This document shows, in pieces, positions 23,653 to 32,001 of a stretch of 56,037 bases of DNA. A program made the translations under genes and the position numbers. Numbering within the stretch: position 1 is the first letter of the stretch; each line of letters opens with the position of its first letter. Source of the stretch: Candidatus Omnitrophota bacterium (GTDB lineage: Bacteria > Omnitrophota > Gorgyraeia > Tantalellales > Tantalellaceae). Where the stretch lies: the NCBI GenBank assembly GCA_015231405.1, contig JADGBR010000023.1, positions 1-56,037 of the forward strand, in the 5' to 3' direction. The notes below the pieces were generated by a model, which was not told the origin of the DNA, made no database searches, and was given only the letters and a program-made list of their open reading frames with translations.

Positions 23653-23688
23653 ATTCACAATATCTTTATATCTACATAAGGTGCTTTT

Positions 23689-24573
23689 ATGCGATCAACC
23701 TCTCTAAAAAACTATTTTACGGTTTTTGGAACTTTTGCCGTATTTTGCCTGTTAATTCAAGTAAGCGGTTGCGCTAAAAAACCTCCTGAGAGGGATATTA
23801 TCGCTCGGATCGGTAAAGACATTGTTACCGTCGAGGATTTTAACGACAGGGTGCGGCATCTCCCTGAAAGTTACCGGGAGTTGGCGCTTAAGAAGAAGGA
23901 TAAATTCGTTCAGGGTATAGTTAATGACACTCTCCTATTCCGCGAAGCATTGAAAAAAGGGCTCGATAGGGATAAGGATGTGTTGAAAACCATCGAAGCG
24001 GCGAAGGTCAAGATCCTCATCGCGCGTTATCTCAATGATAATGTCGAGGATGCGATCCAGATCGGGGAAGATGAGATCCTGAAAGAATACGAGGATAATA
24101 AAAAGCTATATATGACCCCAGAGGTGCTTAGGGTATCGAATATTCTTGTCGGAACAAGGCATGAGGCTGAGGAAATACTGGCCGAGTTGACGAGAGGGGC
24201 GTCTTTTGAGGAGCTGGCGAGAAATAAGTCCATGGACCCTACAGCCCAGAGCGGTGGTGACATAGGGTATTTTCCCGTTGGGCAGCTCATCCCCGAATTC
24301 GAGAATGCTTGTAAATCTTTACAACTGGACGAGATTAGTGGTATAGTGAGGACAAAGCTGGGTTACCATATTGTCAAACTTACGGACAGGAAGAGCCCTA
24401 TAGAGAAACCACTGGACGAAGTCAAGGAGAATATCAGGACGTCCCTGTCTAAAAAGCACAAACAGGTAAAGTTCAATGATCTTTTAAAGCAGTTACGCGA
24501 GAATGCCGGCATTAAGATCAATGAAGAAGCGCTCGCGAAAGCCGGTGAAGTAACCAACGAAAGTAAAAAATAA
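23689..24573 (+). CDS. Parvulin-type peptidyl-prolyl isomerase lipoprotein
   Basis: This is a PrsA/SurA-like periplasmic foldase. The 294-residue product has a signal peptide ending in VSGC (lipidated cysteine at residue 28). An N-terminal SurA-type helical chaperone part follows, and then one PpiC/parvulin domain (about 145-235) with LRVSNILVGTRHEAEEILAE, GGDIGYFPVGQLIPEFE and KLGYHIVKLTDRK. The C-terminal tail is helical and charged. It is the first of two adjacent parvulins and has its own promoter. It probably helps fold outer-membrane or secreted proteins such as the secretin at 10190. Confidence 0.9.
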   Translation: MRSTSLKNYFTVFGTFAVFCLLIQVSGCAKKPPERDIIARIGKDIVTVEDFNDRVRHLPESYRELALKKKDKFVQGIVNDTLLFREALKKGLDRDKDVLKTIEAAKVKILIARYLNDNVEDAIQIGEDEILKEYEDNKKLYMTPEVLRVSNILVGTRHEAEEILAELTRGASFEELARNKSMDPTAQSGGDIGYFPVGQLIPEFENACKSLQLDEISGIVRTKLGYHIVKLTDRKSPIEKPLDEVKENIRTSLSKKHKQVKFNDLLKQLRENAGIKINEEALAKAGEVTNESKK

Positions 24574-24589
24574 TAGGAGGGTCGTATCG

Positions 24590-25552
24590 ATGAAGAATGT
24601 CAGGGTAAGAGTATGGTTCTGGGTAGCCGCGCTTGGTGCGTCGTTCTTTTTAGCAGCGGGGATATCGTCGGGTGAAGTGCTCGATAAAGTCATGGTTGTC
24701 GTGAACGATGAAGTCGTGACCCAGCGTGAGTTTGACAGAGCGTTCGATCCGGTCAAGAAGAATTTCGAGGCAAATTTCAAGGGCGATGAGCTCACGGCGC
24801 GGTTAGAGGACGCCAAGAAAAAGCTCATGGATCAGATAATAAATATGAAGCTCGCGATCAGCATCGCTAAAAAAGACAAGGTAGAGGTGGACCAGACGGA
24901 GCTTGATAAAAGGGTCGAGAAGATCAAGTCCTATTACGGCGACGAGAAAACTTTCCTCGAAGCCCTTGAGGACAGAGGGACAACTTTTACTGAATTCAAA
25001 AAGGATATTTCCGAGCAGATGATGGCCCAGACGGTCGTTGATAAGGAAGTGGCTCAGAAGATAGTTATCACGCCCACAGAGATAAACGAACTGTACGACA
25101 AGAACAAGGAAAAGCTCATCTCCCCAAAAACAGTAAAATTGTGGAGCATAATGATCCGTAAGACCGAGGATGCCGCCGCCGATAAAAAGAAGATGGAAGA
25201 CGTAATAGCGAAGCTTAACGCCGGCGAGGATTTCGGCGACGTCGCAAAGAAGTTTTCCGAGGGGCCGTACGCTGAAAAAGGCGGAGACATGGGCGAAATT
25301 TACAAGGGCCAGCTTCTCAAAGAGATGGATGACGCGGTGTTCAACGCGGAAAAAGGCAAATTGACCCCGATCGTGGATACCAAGATCGGACTTCATGTTT
25401 TCAAGATAGAGGAAATACATGAATCTAAGCAGATGGAACTCGCCGAAGTGAACGATTTTCTTAAATCCCAGATCTTTAAGAAGAAATTCGACGAGCAGTT
25501 AGCTACGTGGCTTGAGGAAAAGAAAAAGAATGCGTATATTTCCTATAAATAA
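24590..25552 (+). CDS. surA: SurA-like periplasmic chaperone with parvulin domain
   Basis: The 320-residue product has a cleavable signal peptide (VWFWVAALGASFFLAAGISS, end near residue 28). DKVMVVVNDEVVTQREFDRA then matches the SurA N-terminal start. The helical chaperone region runs to about 165. A single parvulin domain (about 175-275) has KLWSIMIRKTEDAAADKKK, AEKGGDMGEIYKGQL and TKIGLHVFKIEEIHE. Escherichia SurA has two parvulin domains; one is common elsewhere. The RBS is AGGAGGGTCG. It overlaps pdxA by 23 bp, and surA-pdxA-rsmA is the classic order in Gram-negative bacteria, which argues for SurA. Confidence 0.9.
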   Translation: MKNVRVRVWFWVAALGASFFLAAGISSGEVLDKVMVVVNDEVVTQREFDRAFDPVKKNFEANFKGDELTARLEDAKKKLMDQIINMKLAISIAKKDKVEVDQTELDKRVEKIKSYYGDEKTFLEALEDRGTTFTEFKKDISEQMMAQTVVDKEVAQKIVITPTEINELYDKNKEKLISPKTVKLWSIMIRKTEDAAADKKKMEDVIAKLNAGEDFGDVAKKFSEGPYAEKGGDMGEIYKGQLLKEMDDAVFNAEKGKLTPIVDTKIGLHVFKIEEIHESKQMELAEVNDFLKSQIFKKKFDEQLATWLEEKKKNAYISYK

Positions 25553-26543
25553 GCCCTGTGTAATAGGTACCATGGGAGATCCGGCGGGTATAGGTCCGGA
25601 GGTTATAGGAAGTTCATTGGAAGACGTTCAGATCCCCGGCGAGGCGGCGCTGGTTCTCGTCGGGGATACGGAACTCATAGAGAGATACCTGCCTGGGCGA
25701 TACTCGAAGAAAGACCTCAACGTGATATCCCTTAAAGAAGAGATATCCTTAGATCCGTCCCGCGTGAATATCATCGATCCCGGACCCGATCTCCGGGACA
25801 GGAGCCCGGGCTTACCCACTTCCGAAGGCGCGAGGAAAGCGCTTAACTGTCTTTTTACATCCGTCGCGATCGTGAAGGCCCTTCCCGACGCTTCTCGGGC
25901 GGGTATTGTTACCGGTCCCGTCAATAAAAGCGCGATAGCTTCAATATCTCCTGGTTTTATCGGGCATACCGAGTATTTCAGGGACTCTTTTCCGGTCGAG
26001 CATACCACGATGGTCCTTGCCGGGGACAGGTTATGCGTATCCCCGGTAACAAGGCATATACCGGTTGCGGATGTGCCTACGAAACTTACACCCGCTCTTC
26101 TGGCTGTGACCATCCGTGATATAGTGGCCAATAGAAAATTCCTTACAGGGAAAGACGATCCCGTGATAGGAGTATCAGCGCTTAATCCGCATTGCGGCGA
26201 GGATGGTACGATCGGGCGCGAGGAGATAGACATGATAGCCCCCGTGGTCAATGCCGAGAGAGAACAATATAAGAACATTATCGGTCCCGTTTCGGCGGAT
26301 ACGATCTTTTATAAGGCGTTGAAAGGGGACATTGATATCGTCATAGCCATGTACCATGATCAGGGCCTGGCACCTTTCAAGATGATAGATTTCGATTCGG
26401 GCGTTAACGTTACGCTGGGCCTCCCATGCGTCCGGACGTCGCCAGATCACGGAACGGCTTATGACATAGCCGGACGCGGCGTAGCGTCGAGCGTGTCCAT
26501 GCGTAACGCGTTCAAGCTGGCGTTACGGGCGTTGTGTATATAG
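25530..26543 (+). CDS. pdxA: 4-hydroxythreonine-4-phosphate dehydrogenase
   Basis: PdxA oxidises 4-phosphohydroxythreonine in the DXP-dependent route to pyridoxal phosphate. I start at ATG 25530 (337 residues, MRIFPINKPCVIGTMGDPAG); a TTG at 25512 would add six basic residues. GMGDPAGIGPE-type start, FIGHTEYFRDSF, ALNPHCGEDGTIGREEIDMI, MYHDQGLAPFKMIDFDSG and RTSPDHGTAYDIAGRG are all present, including the metal-binding histidines. The start lies 23 bp inside surA. It is followed by a REP-like element and rsmA. Confidence 0.96.
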   Translation: MRIFPINKPCVIGTMGDPAGIGPEVIGSSLEDVQIPGEAALVLVGDTELIERYLPGRYSKKDLNVISLKEEISLDPSRVNIIDPGPDLRDRSPGLPTSEGARKALNCLFTSVAIVKALPDASRAGIVTGPVNKSAIASISPGFIGHTEYFRDSFPVEHTTMVLAGDRLCVSPVTRHIPVADVPTKLTPALLAVTIRDIVANRKFLTGKDDPVIGVSALNPHCGEDGTIGREEIDMIAPVVNAEREQYKNIIGPVSADTIFYKALKGDIDIVIAMYHDQGLAPFKMIDFDSGVNVTLGLPCVRTSPDHGTAYDIAGRGVASSVSMRNAFKLALRALCI

Positions 26544-26546
26544 CGC

Positions 26547-26619
26547 CGTCATTGCGAGGAGCGCCAGCGACGAAGCAATCTCAATACTTTCAGGGTTGCT
26601 TCGCTTCGCTCGCAATGAA
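26547..26619. repeat. REP-like palindromic repeat (CGTCATTGCGAG family), copy 2
   Basis: CGTCATTGCGAGGAGCGCC at the left and CGCTCGCAATGA at the right, with inner CGAAGCAATC / GGTTGCTTCG pairing. It is related to the element at 281-363. Confidence 0.85.
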
Positions 26620-26656
26620 GAGTTTATTAAAGGATCGAACTGTTACAAAAGAATGA

Positions 26657-27496
26657 ATGGACATTTCAAAGCTGAGAGAGAACTGGAAACTACACGGCTT
26701 CCGACCGTCTAAAATTCTCGGCCAGAATTTCCTTATCGACAAGAATATCAGGGACAAGATACTCGCTAATATTTCCCTTTCGGGAGACGATACCGTCGTG
26801 GAGATAGGCCCGGGCTTCGGTGCTATGACGGTAGAGCTCTCGAAAAAATGCGCTTCTGTTACGGCGATAGAGAAGGACCGTACGATCTACGATATCGTTT
26901 CCGGGGAAATCGCCTGCGGAAAAATTAAAATGCTCAACGAGGATTTCCTGGAAGTCGATCTTGCAGCTCTTTGTCCCGCCGGGAAAAAACTGGTGGTCTA
27001 TGGGAACATCCCCTACAGCATAACAACTCCCATCATCGAGAAGGTCATTGAAGCCAGGGACCATGTCGGAAAAGTGTTCATGGTGATGCAGGATGAATAC
27101 GCGAGACGTCTTACTTCCGGCCCCGGAACAAAAGAATACGGCTCGATCACCTGTTTCGCGCAGTTCTACGCGAAATTAAAACCCCTTTTCAAGATCAGCA
27201 AGAACTGTTTTTTTCCCGTTCCCAAGGTCGATTCCTGTCTCCTATCGATGGACCTTTCCCGGGGGCCTCTCGTCACGGTAAAGGACAGGGAGCTCATGTT
27301 CAGGATAATAAGACAGTCTTTTTCGCAAAGGCGTAAGCAGATACTTAACACCATCTCCCACTCGGATTTTCTGGGTATCGACCGTCCGGTATGGGAAACG
27401 ATCCTCAAAGACACAGGCATTGGCGTTTCCCTCCGCGCAGAGAACCTTTCCATCCACGATTTCGCGAAAATCGCGGATCGGGTGAACGACAAATAA
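26657..27496 (+). CDS. rsmA: 16S rRNA (adenine1518/1519-N6)-dimethyltransferase
   Basis: RsmA (KsgA) dimethylates two adjacent adenines in the 3'-terminal loop of 16S rRNA and checks small-subunit assembly. The 279-residue product has PSKILGQNFLIDKNI near residue 17 and the SAM motif VVEIGPGFGAMTVEL. The catalytic NIPYSITTPII, FFPVPKVDSCLLSM and SFSQRRKQILNTI are also present. The start ATG 26657 has only a weak upstream purine stretch. After it comes the 346-bp gap with the hairpin, the CRISPR-like repeat and the island promoter. Confidence 0.96.
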   Translation: MDISKLRENWKLHGFRPSKILGQNFLIDKNIRDKILANISLSGDDTVVEIGPGFGAMTVELSKKCASVTAIEKDRTIYDIVSGEIACGKIKMLNEDFLEVDLAALCPAGKKLVVYGNIPYSITTPIIEKVIEARDHVGKVFMVMQDEYARRLTSGPGTKEYGSITCFAQFYAKLKPLFKISKNCFFPVPKVDSCLLSMDLSRGPLVTVKDRELMFRIIRQSFSQRRKQILNTISHSDFLGIDRPVWETILKDTGIGVSLRAENLSIHDFAKIADRVNDK

Positions 27497-27553
27497 AACG
27501 GCTATCCTTTATCATCAAAAACGGTCAGTCAACCCCGCGAAAGAATAAACATA

Positions 27554-27621
27554 GTGTCAGGCCTCCCCATTGGACAAATTTCATAATTTCTTGGTTTTTG
27601 TCCAATGGGGAGGCCTGACAC
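27554..27621. repeat. Perfect 25-bp-stem hairpin (GTGTCAGGCCTCCCCA type), copy 1
   Basis: The arms at 27554-27578 and 27597-27621 are perfect reverse complements over 25 bp with an 18-nt A/T-rich loop. The outer 16 bp (GTGTCAGGCCTCCCCA) are shared with the palindrome at 55865-55897. No T run follows. In RNA this would be one of the most stable structures in the window. Confidence 0.92.
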
Positions 27622-27688
27622 CACGAGTTATTCTATGCTGAATATTCGCAGTAATCGAGAAATAAATACCGGTAAAATCAAGGTTTAA

Positions 27689-27721
27689 ACACGCCCCGCG
27701 CGGGGGGTGTGGATTGAAACT
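27689..27721. CRISPR. Single orphan CRISPR-type repeat (type I-C-like)
   Basis: The 33 bases at 27689-27721 have a GC-palindromic core (CGCCCCGCGCGGGGGGTG) and end in GTGGATTGAAAC. That is the layout of type I-C repeats, which are about 32-33 nt and end in the same ATTGAAAC tail. No second copy is found within the next few hundred bases, and no cas gene is in the window. The about 35 bases after it could be a former spacer. This is best read as a relic or solo repeat. Confidence 0.6.
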
Positions 27722-27773
27722 ACGTCGATGAGGATCTTCCAGGCGATACGTTTAGCAGGAATGCCAGATAAAA

Positions 27774-27802
27774 TTGACTTTTAATTACTCATATGCTAAT
27801 TT
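27774..27802 (+). promoter_or_regulatory. Extended -10 promoter for the sulfotransferase island
   Basis: TTGACT at 27774-27779, a 17-bp spacer, TGC, then TAATTT at 27797-27802. Predicted start near 27808, 35 nt before ATG 27843. No Shine-Dalgarno sequence is present in that leader. Confidence 0.65.
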
Positions 27803-27842
27803 TAAATGACCGTGGATATCAGTACTCGTATCAGTAATTAAA

Positions 27843-28850
27843 ATGGATCCTATATTCATCATCGGCACCGAAAGGTCGGGCACTAATATGCTCAGGCTTA
27901 TGCTTGACGCCCACCCTTCGATCTGCGTACCACATCCTCCGCATATATTTAAGAATTTCTATCCGCTACTTTCGAAATACGGGGATCTCGATAAGGAAGA
28001 CAATTTGAGATGTCTCGTGAACGACGTGGTCCGTTCCGTGGAACTCCATCATTACCAATGGCCACTTGGGATCGACAGGGAAAAGGTGTTCTCGGCCTCT
28101 TTGGGAAAAGGGCTGGCCGGGGTGTTCGGGGCTGTATATGATCAATACCTCGCGCATACCGGGAAAAAAAGGTGGGCATGTAAAAGCACTTTCATGATAC
28201 ATCACGTTGACCTCATGCGGGAGGTATACCCTGGGGCGAAGTTCATTTACATGGTCAGGGATGGCCGGGACGTGGCGCTTTCGGCGAGGGACAGTATTTT
28301 TAGCGATTATTCGGTCTATTATTCGGCACTTCGCTGGAAAAGGGAGCAGGATCTGGGAGAACAACTGCTTGAAAGGTTAAAGGAAGATGATATAATCCTT
28401 CTCAAGTATGAAGAGCTCATTAAGGATACGGAAAAGGAGCTCAAAAGGATATCGGGTTTTATCCGTGAAGAGTTCTTTCCCGGGATGCTCAAGTTCTTTA
28501 ATACCCGGGAGGCCGCGAAGAGCGCCGGCATAAGCCTGGCGTGGCGGAATACCGGAAGGCCGGTTATGTCCGGCAATAGCGGTAAGTTCCTCGCCGGGCT
28601 TAGCGAAAAAGAAATTGAGCTGTTCGAGACGATAGCGGGTAAAGAGCTCCGTCGTTTCGGATTTGAGCTTGTGAATAAGGACCCGAAAGCACGGTTCGGC
28701 CCTTTGAGCTTGACTTTCTTTTTTATCGAGGAAAACGTTCGTAAAGCGCTCGTAGAGATAAAACATCTTTTTACCGATAAAAATAACGTCCTGAGATTTA
28801 AGAAAAGCCTTTTTTTATGGTCTATCTATCTCAAAAAAAGAAAAAGATGA
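27843..28850 (+). CDS. PAPS-dependent sulfotransferase family protein (1)
   Basis: The 335-residue product matches the Sulfotransfer_3-type fold: a 5'-phosphosulfate loop FIIGTERSGTNMLRLMLDAH (5-24) and a 3'-phosphate loop YMVRDGRDVALSARDS (136-151). ILLKYEELIKDTEKEL is the usual region after them. Such enzymes move sulfate from PAPS to a hydroxyl or amine of a sugar, peptide or lipid; the acceptor cannot be read from the sequence. There is no signal peptide, so it is cytoplasmic or membrane-associated; the C-terminal part (LTFFFIEENV ... LFLWSIYLKKRKR) is hydrophobic-basic. It opens the island and overlaps the next gene by 4 bp. Confidence 0.88.
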   Translation: MDPIFIIGTERSGTNMLRLMLDAHPSICVPHPPHIFKNFYPLLSKYGDLDKEDNLRCLVNDVVRSVELHHYQWPLGIDREKVFSASLGKGLAGVFGAVYDQYLAHTGKKRWACKSTFMIHHVDLMREVYPGAKFIYMVRDGRDVALSARDSIFSDYSVYYSALRWKREQDLGEQLLERLKEDDIILLKYEELIKDTEKELKRISGFIREEFFPGMLKFFNTREAAKSAGISLAWRNTGRPVMSGNSGKFLAGLSEKEIELFETIAGKELRRFGFELVNKDPKARFGPLSLTFFFIEENVRKALVEIKHLFTDKNNVLRFKKSLFLWSIYLKKRKR

Positions 28851-30217
28851 TGGAATACGGGTACTACATAGATAAGGTCAATACCTACCGGAAGGGCATA
28901 CTGGAGGCCGCCGGTGGCAGACGCTTGCCCGGTCCGGAGAGCGTTAAGAAGATCCTCTTGATCGCTTCCGCCCCCAGGACAGGCTCAAGCCTCCTCTTTG
29001 ACATATTGAAGAGGGCCTCGGGGATGTATTCATTAGCCGGGGAAGACGTGCCGTATTATAAACTCAACGGGCTTTCTTCCGATCTTGCCATGTCCGACGC
29101 TATATCCGACGCTAGAGACGCCTCGGGCGCGGATGAGCGCCTGGCTAATGACCTTCTCGGAGATATGCGCGTTTCAGGGATAGAGGGGAAGTTCCCGGCT
29201 GACCGGGACGGCGTGGAAAGATATATCGTAGATATTGCTCTCAGGTTCTCGATCGAGTGGCCCCTTGTTGATCTCTCCTATGAGAAGTTCAGGTCACTTG
29301 CTTTGGAGGCCTACGATGTTTACGGCTCGGAGAACAGGAAGTTCGATAAAACGGAGTTCTATCTGAGGTTGATCAGAGGCCTCAGGACAGTTTACAAAGA
29401 GATAGATCCGTATTATTACGATATACCGGCGGCTTCTATAAAAAAGTGGTTCCCGGAGCAGAGGGTCCCGGAGGGACCTCCGAACGATGTTCTCATGATC
29501 GAGGAGCCTCCGTTCATTTTACTGGCTCCATCGGATAAAGTGACGGATAAGGACCTTAGAGAGAAGACCCTTCTATTGAAATCTTCGGTCAATTGTTACA
29601 GGATGGGTTATGTGAGGAAACTGTTCCCGTCGGCCGATATCAAGGTGATCTATCTCACAAGGAATCCCGCTGCTTCCATCAGCGGTCTTTACGAAGGGTG
29701 GCTCCATAGAGGGTTCTTTTCCCATAATCTGAGGCATCTTAAGGAAAAGACAGGCCTTTTGCCCGACGGGCTCGATATAAAGGGGTATTCAAATACAGGG
29801 CCATGGGGTAGATGGTGGTGGAATTTCGACCTGCCCCCTGGATGGCAGGACTATACCCGTAGGAAACTCGCGGAAGTATGCGCCTTCCAGTGGGCGAGTG
29901 CCAACAGCGCCATACTCGAATTAATTGAAAACGATGCGAGCAACTTCACGCGGGTGAGATACGAGGACCTGGTCCTTGACGACAATTTCAGGCTGGATGA
30001 GATCCGAAGACTTTTAAATTATGCCGGTGTAGTTGACGACATAACCGGTAAAATGAGTTTGAAAGCGCTTCCGGTGATACAGGCGACCAGCCATCCCGTG
30101 CTGTACAGGTGGAAAAAAATGAGGGATATAATAATTCCTCTGACGGAAAGTCACGCGATAAAGACCATAGCCGAGGGAATGGGTTACACTGCCTCCGGGG
30201 CCGGGGACTGGACATGA
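28847..30217 (+). CDS. Sulfotransferase-like protein (2), large
   Basis: The 456-residue product (start ATG 28847, overlapping the previous stop) has a P-loop-like ILLIASAPRTGSSLLFDIL (36-54, SAPRTGSS at 41-48) and a second site KVIYLTRNPAASISGLYEGW (from about 266). FTRVRYEDLVLDDNFRLDEI follows. These are the two PAPS-contact regions of sulfotransferases, separated by an unusually long insert (about 60-255) rich in aromatic and acidic residues. It is unlike the first sulfotransferase in sequence, so a different acceptor is likely. Stf0-like or nodulation-type sulfotransferases are alternatives. It overlaps the amidinotransferase-like gene by 4 bp, which implies coupled translation. Confidence 0.8.
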   Translation: MMEYGYYIDKVNTYRKGILEAAGGRRLPGPESVKKILLIASAPRTGSSLLFDILKRASGMYSLAGEDVPYYKLNGLSSDLAMSDAISDARDASGADERLANDLLGDMRVSGIEGKFPADRDGVERYIVDIALRFSIEWPLVDLSYEKFRSLALEAYDVYGSENRKFDKTEFYLRLIRGLRTVYKEIDPYYYDIPAASIKKWFPEQRVPEGPPNDVLMIEEPPFILLAPSDKVTDKDLREKTLLLKSSVNCYRMGYVRKLFPSADIKVIYLTRNPAASISGLYEGWLHRGFFSHNLRHLKEKTGLLPDGLDIKGYSNTGPWGRWWWNFDLPPGWQDYTRRKLAEVCAFQWASANSAILELIENDASNFTRVRYEDLVLDDNFRLDEIRRLLNYAGVVDDITGKMSLKALPVIQATSHPVLYRWKKMRDIIIPLTESHAIKTIAEGMGYTASGAGDWT

Positions 30218-31089
30218 ACCGGCGCGGGACGGATAGCGAATATAAAAGGCTTAAGGCCGTTCTTTTGCATAAAGGCGGTCCGGAAATAGAAAGGGTTTTA
30301 TCTCCGGGTGAGGTGCTCTATTCCGGAAAGATCTCATATCCCGCTTTAGCGGAGGAGTTTGGATCGCTTGAGAAGGTTTTCACTTCGCTCGGGGTGAAAG
30401 TGTTCCATATTGACGCTTCGAGGATAGACGGGACCGACCCGAGAAGTTTTTATAATTTGATGTACGCCCGTGACCTTTTTTGGGCGTCCTCGGGCGAATG
30501 CCTTATTTCGAGGATGCGGCATGAAGTTCGCCGGGACGAAGTGAAATACGCGGCGAGGACTTTATCCGCGCTGGGAATGTCGATAAGGGAAACGTACCCC
30601 GATGGCGCTCATTTCGAGGGGGCCGATATTCTCTGGCTGTCTCCCCGCGAAGTTATGGTCGGAGTGGGTGGACGGACCAACGACCTGGGTTTTGAGGCTA
30701 TTACGCGGTCCCTTTCCGCTAAAGGGATAGGAACGATAAGGGTCCCGGCGCCGGGGGCGTCGCTCCATTTGCTCGGTAGCGTGCAGATAGCGTCAGGTGA
30801 TCTTGTTTTTGTGAGGCGGGGGATCGGCAGCGGCATCATGGAGGCGCTCGAACGTAACGGCATGCGTGTAGTGACCGTGCCCGAAACGGATGAGGTCTCG
30901 AAAAGGTTCGCGATGAGCGTTGTTACTGTCGCTCCCCGTGAAGTGATAATGCCAAGAGGGAACCCCGGCATGAAGGATGTTTTTCTCTCTTCGGGCGTGA
31001 CGGTCGTTCGGGAGATCGAGACTCGAGAGCTCATTAAAGGCGGCGGCGGTCTTGGCTGCGCTGTCGGAATACTGGAGAGAGTTGTATAG
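30214..31089 (+). CDS. Amidinotransferase/dimethylargininase-fold enzyme
   Basis: The 291-residue product (ATG 30214) has the five-bladed guanidine-modifying fold. ARDLFWAS (R86, D87), HFEGADILW (E135, D138), GASLHLLGSVQI (H185) and the C-terminal GGGLGCAVGILERV (C282) supply a full Cys-His-Glu/Asp catalytic set. RVPAPG and IMPRGNPGMKDV are also family-like. Members hydrolyse or transfer amidino groups of arginine compounds (dimethylargininase, arginine deiminase, glycine or inosamine amidinotransferase). Which of these applies cannot be decided here. I reject an upstream start at 30109 that lies inside the sulfotransferase gene. Translational coupling to that gene suggests they act on one substrate. 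Confidence 0.85.
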   Translation: MNRRGTDSEYKRLKAVLLHKGGPEIERVLSPGEVLYSGKISYPALAEEFGSLEKVFTSLGVKVFHIDASRIDGTDPRSFYNLMYARDLFWASSGECLISRMRHEVRRDEVKYAARTLSALGMSIRETYPDGAHFEGADILWLSPREVMVGVGGRTNDLGFEAITRSLSAKGIGTIRVPAPGASLHLLGSVQIASGDLVFVRRGIGSGIMEALERNGMRVVTVPETDEVSKRFAMSVVTVAPREVIMPRGNPGMKDVFLSSGVTVVREIETRELIKGGGGLGCAVGILERVV

Positions 31090-31134
31090 CGCTTTACGCT
31101 ATGCCGTATCGGGAAAATAAAGAGAGGTATATAA

Positions 31135-31902
31135 ATGGGCAATAATGAATGCACCGGATCATTTGATAAGCTCCGAGACCAGTTCAACAGACGGTCCGAT
31201 ACGTTCGATACGAGCGCTAACTGGATAACCGACAGCCGGCTTATCAGTGCCCATGTGGAGTTGTCAGGCCTGTCTAACGGAGCGCTTCTCGAGATATGCT
31301 GCGGCACCGGACGTGTCGGAAGGGCTTTAAAGGAAAAAGGGTGGGAAGTGACCGGACTCGACATATGCGACAGCATGCTTGAAAAGGCCGGGAAATATTT
31401 TTCCGCGAGGAACGGGAAGGCGGAAGAGCTGCCGTTCGGGGACGCCTCTTTCAGCGCGGTCGTCTGCAGGCAGTCTTTCCAGTTCCTCGACTCGATGAAA
31501 GTGCTGGGAGAGGTCAAAAGGGTGCTGAGACCCAAAGGGGTGTTCGTGATGAGTTTGACGGTGCCTTTCTCGGATAAGGATAAAGACTGGCTTCGGCATA
31601 TACACAAGACGAAACAGCCACTGCTTTTAAAATTTTACGATAAAGAGACTTTAGCCCGGGAGTTGGAGCGTTATGGGTTCAGGATCGAAGAGGAGAGGAC
31701 GCTCACCGTAAGGGAATCGATAAATAAATGGATGGAATTCGCTCCGGAACTGTCGAGTGAAGTGAAAAATAACGTGATCTCTCTAGTCAGGGACTCACCG
31801 CCGGAGTACAAAGAGCTTCATAATGTCGGGGTTGTTAAGGGAGAAGTGTTTGAGGATTGGAACTGGGTCGTGTTCAGGGCGGGCGTAGCGGAACGGGCAT
31901 AG
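31135..31902 (+). CDS. SAM-dependent class I methyltransferase
   Basis: The 255-residue product has motif I LLEICCGTGRVGRAL (near 51-65), GLDICDSMLEKA, and the ubiE-like LPFGDASFSAVVCRQSFQFL. VKRVLRPKGVFVMSLTV follows. It is clearly related to the C-terminal domain of the protein at 33472: both have a tyrosine/phenylalanine-plus-NSS-type N-terminal box, CRQ..QF.D, RES.NKW and a P..(F/Y)(R/K)ELH segment. The RBS is AGAGGTAT. It stands right before a separate radical SAM protein, so the same two activities occur here split and, one gene later, fused. Confidence 0.88.
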   Translation: MGNNECTGSFDKLRDQFNRRSDTFDTSANWITDSRLISAHVELSGLSNGALLEICCGTGRVGRALKEKGWEVTGLDICDSMLEKAGKYFSARNGKAEELPFGDASFSAVVCRQSFQFLDSMKVLGEVKRVLRPKGVFVMSLTVPFSDKDKDWLRHIHKTKQPLLLKFYDKETLARELERYGFRIEEERTLTVRESINKWMEFAPELSSEVKNNVISLVRDSPPEYKELHNVGVVKGEVFEDWNWVVFRAGVAERA

Positions 31903-31979
31903 CGCACGGCGTAAAGCTGATAGCGTGTTGTAGTAAAATAATAATAGTTCTGCCATACGCCATGCGCTATGCGATAACG
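31881..31979. repeat. Word repeat (AGCGCATGGCGTA type)
   Basis: CATAGCGCACGGCGTA at the left, starting inside the last codons of the methyltransferase, opposes CATACGCCATGCGCTATGCG at the right. A fragment of the same word (AGCGCTTTACGCTATGCCG) lies at 31088-31106. Confidence 0.7.
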
Positions 31980-32001
31980 CGAATGTTAAAGAACAGGGAT
32001 C

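Noticed and set aside
30109-30213. Longer amidinotransferase-like protein starting inside the second sulfotransferase
   Set aside because: The added 35 residues are the shadow of the sulfotransferase C-terminus; the ATG at 30214 forms the usual 4-bp overlap.
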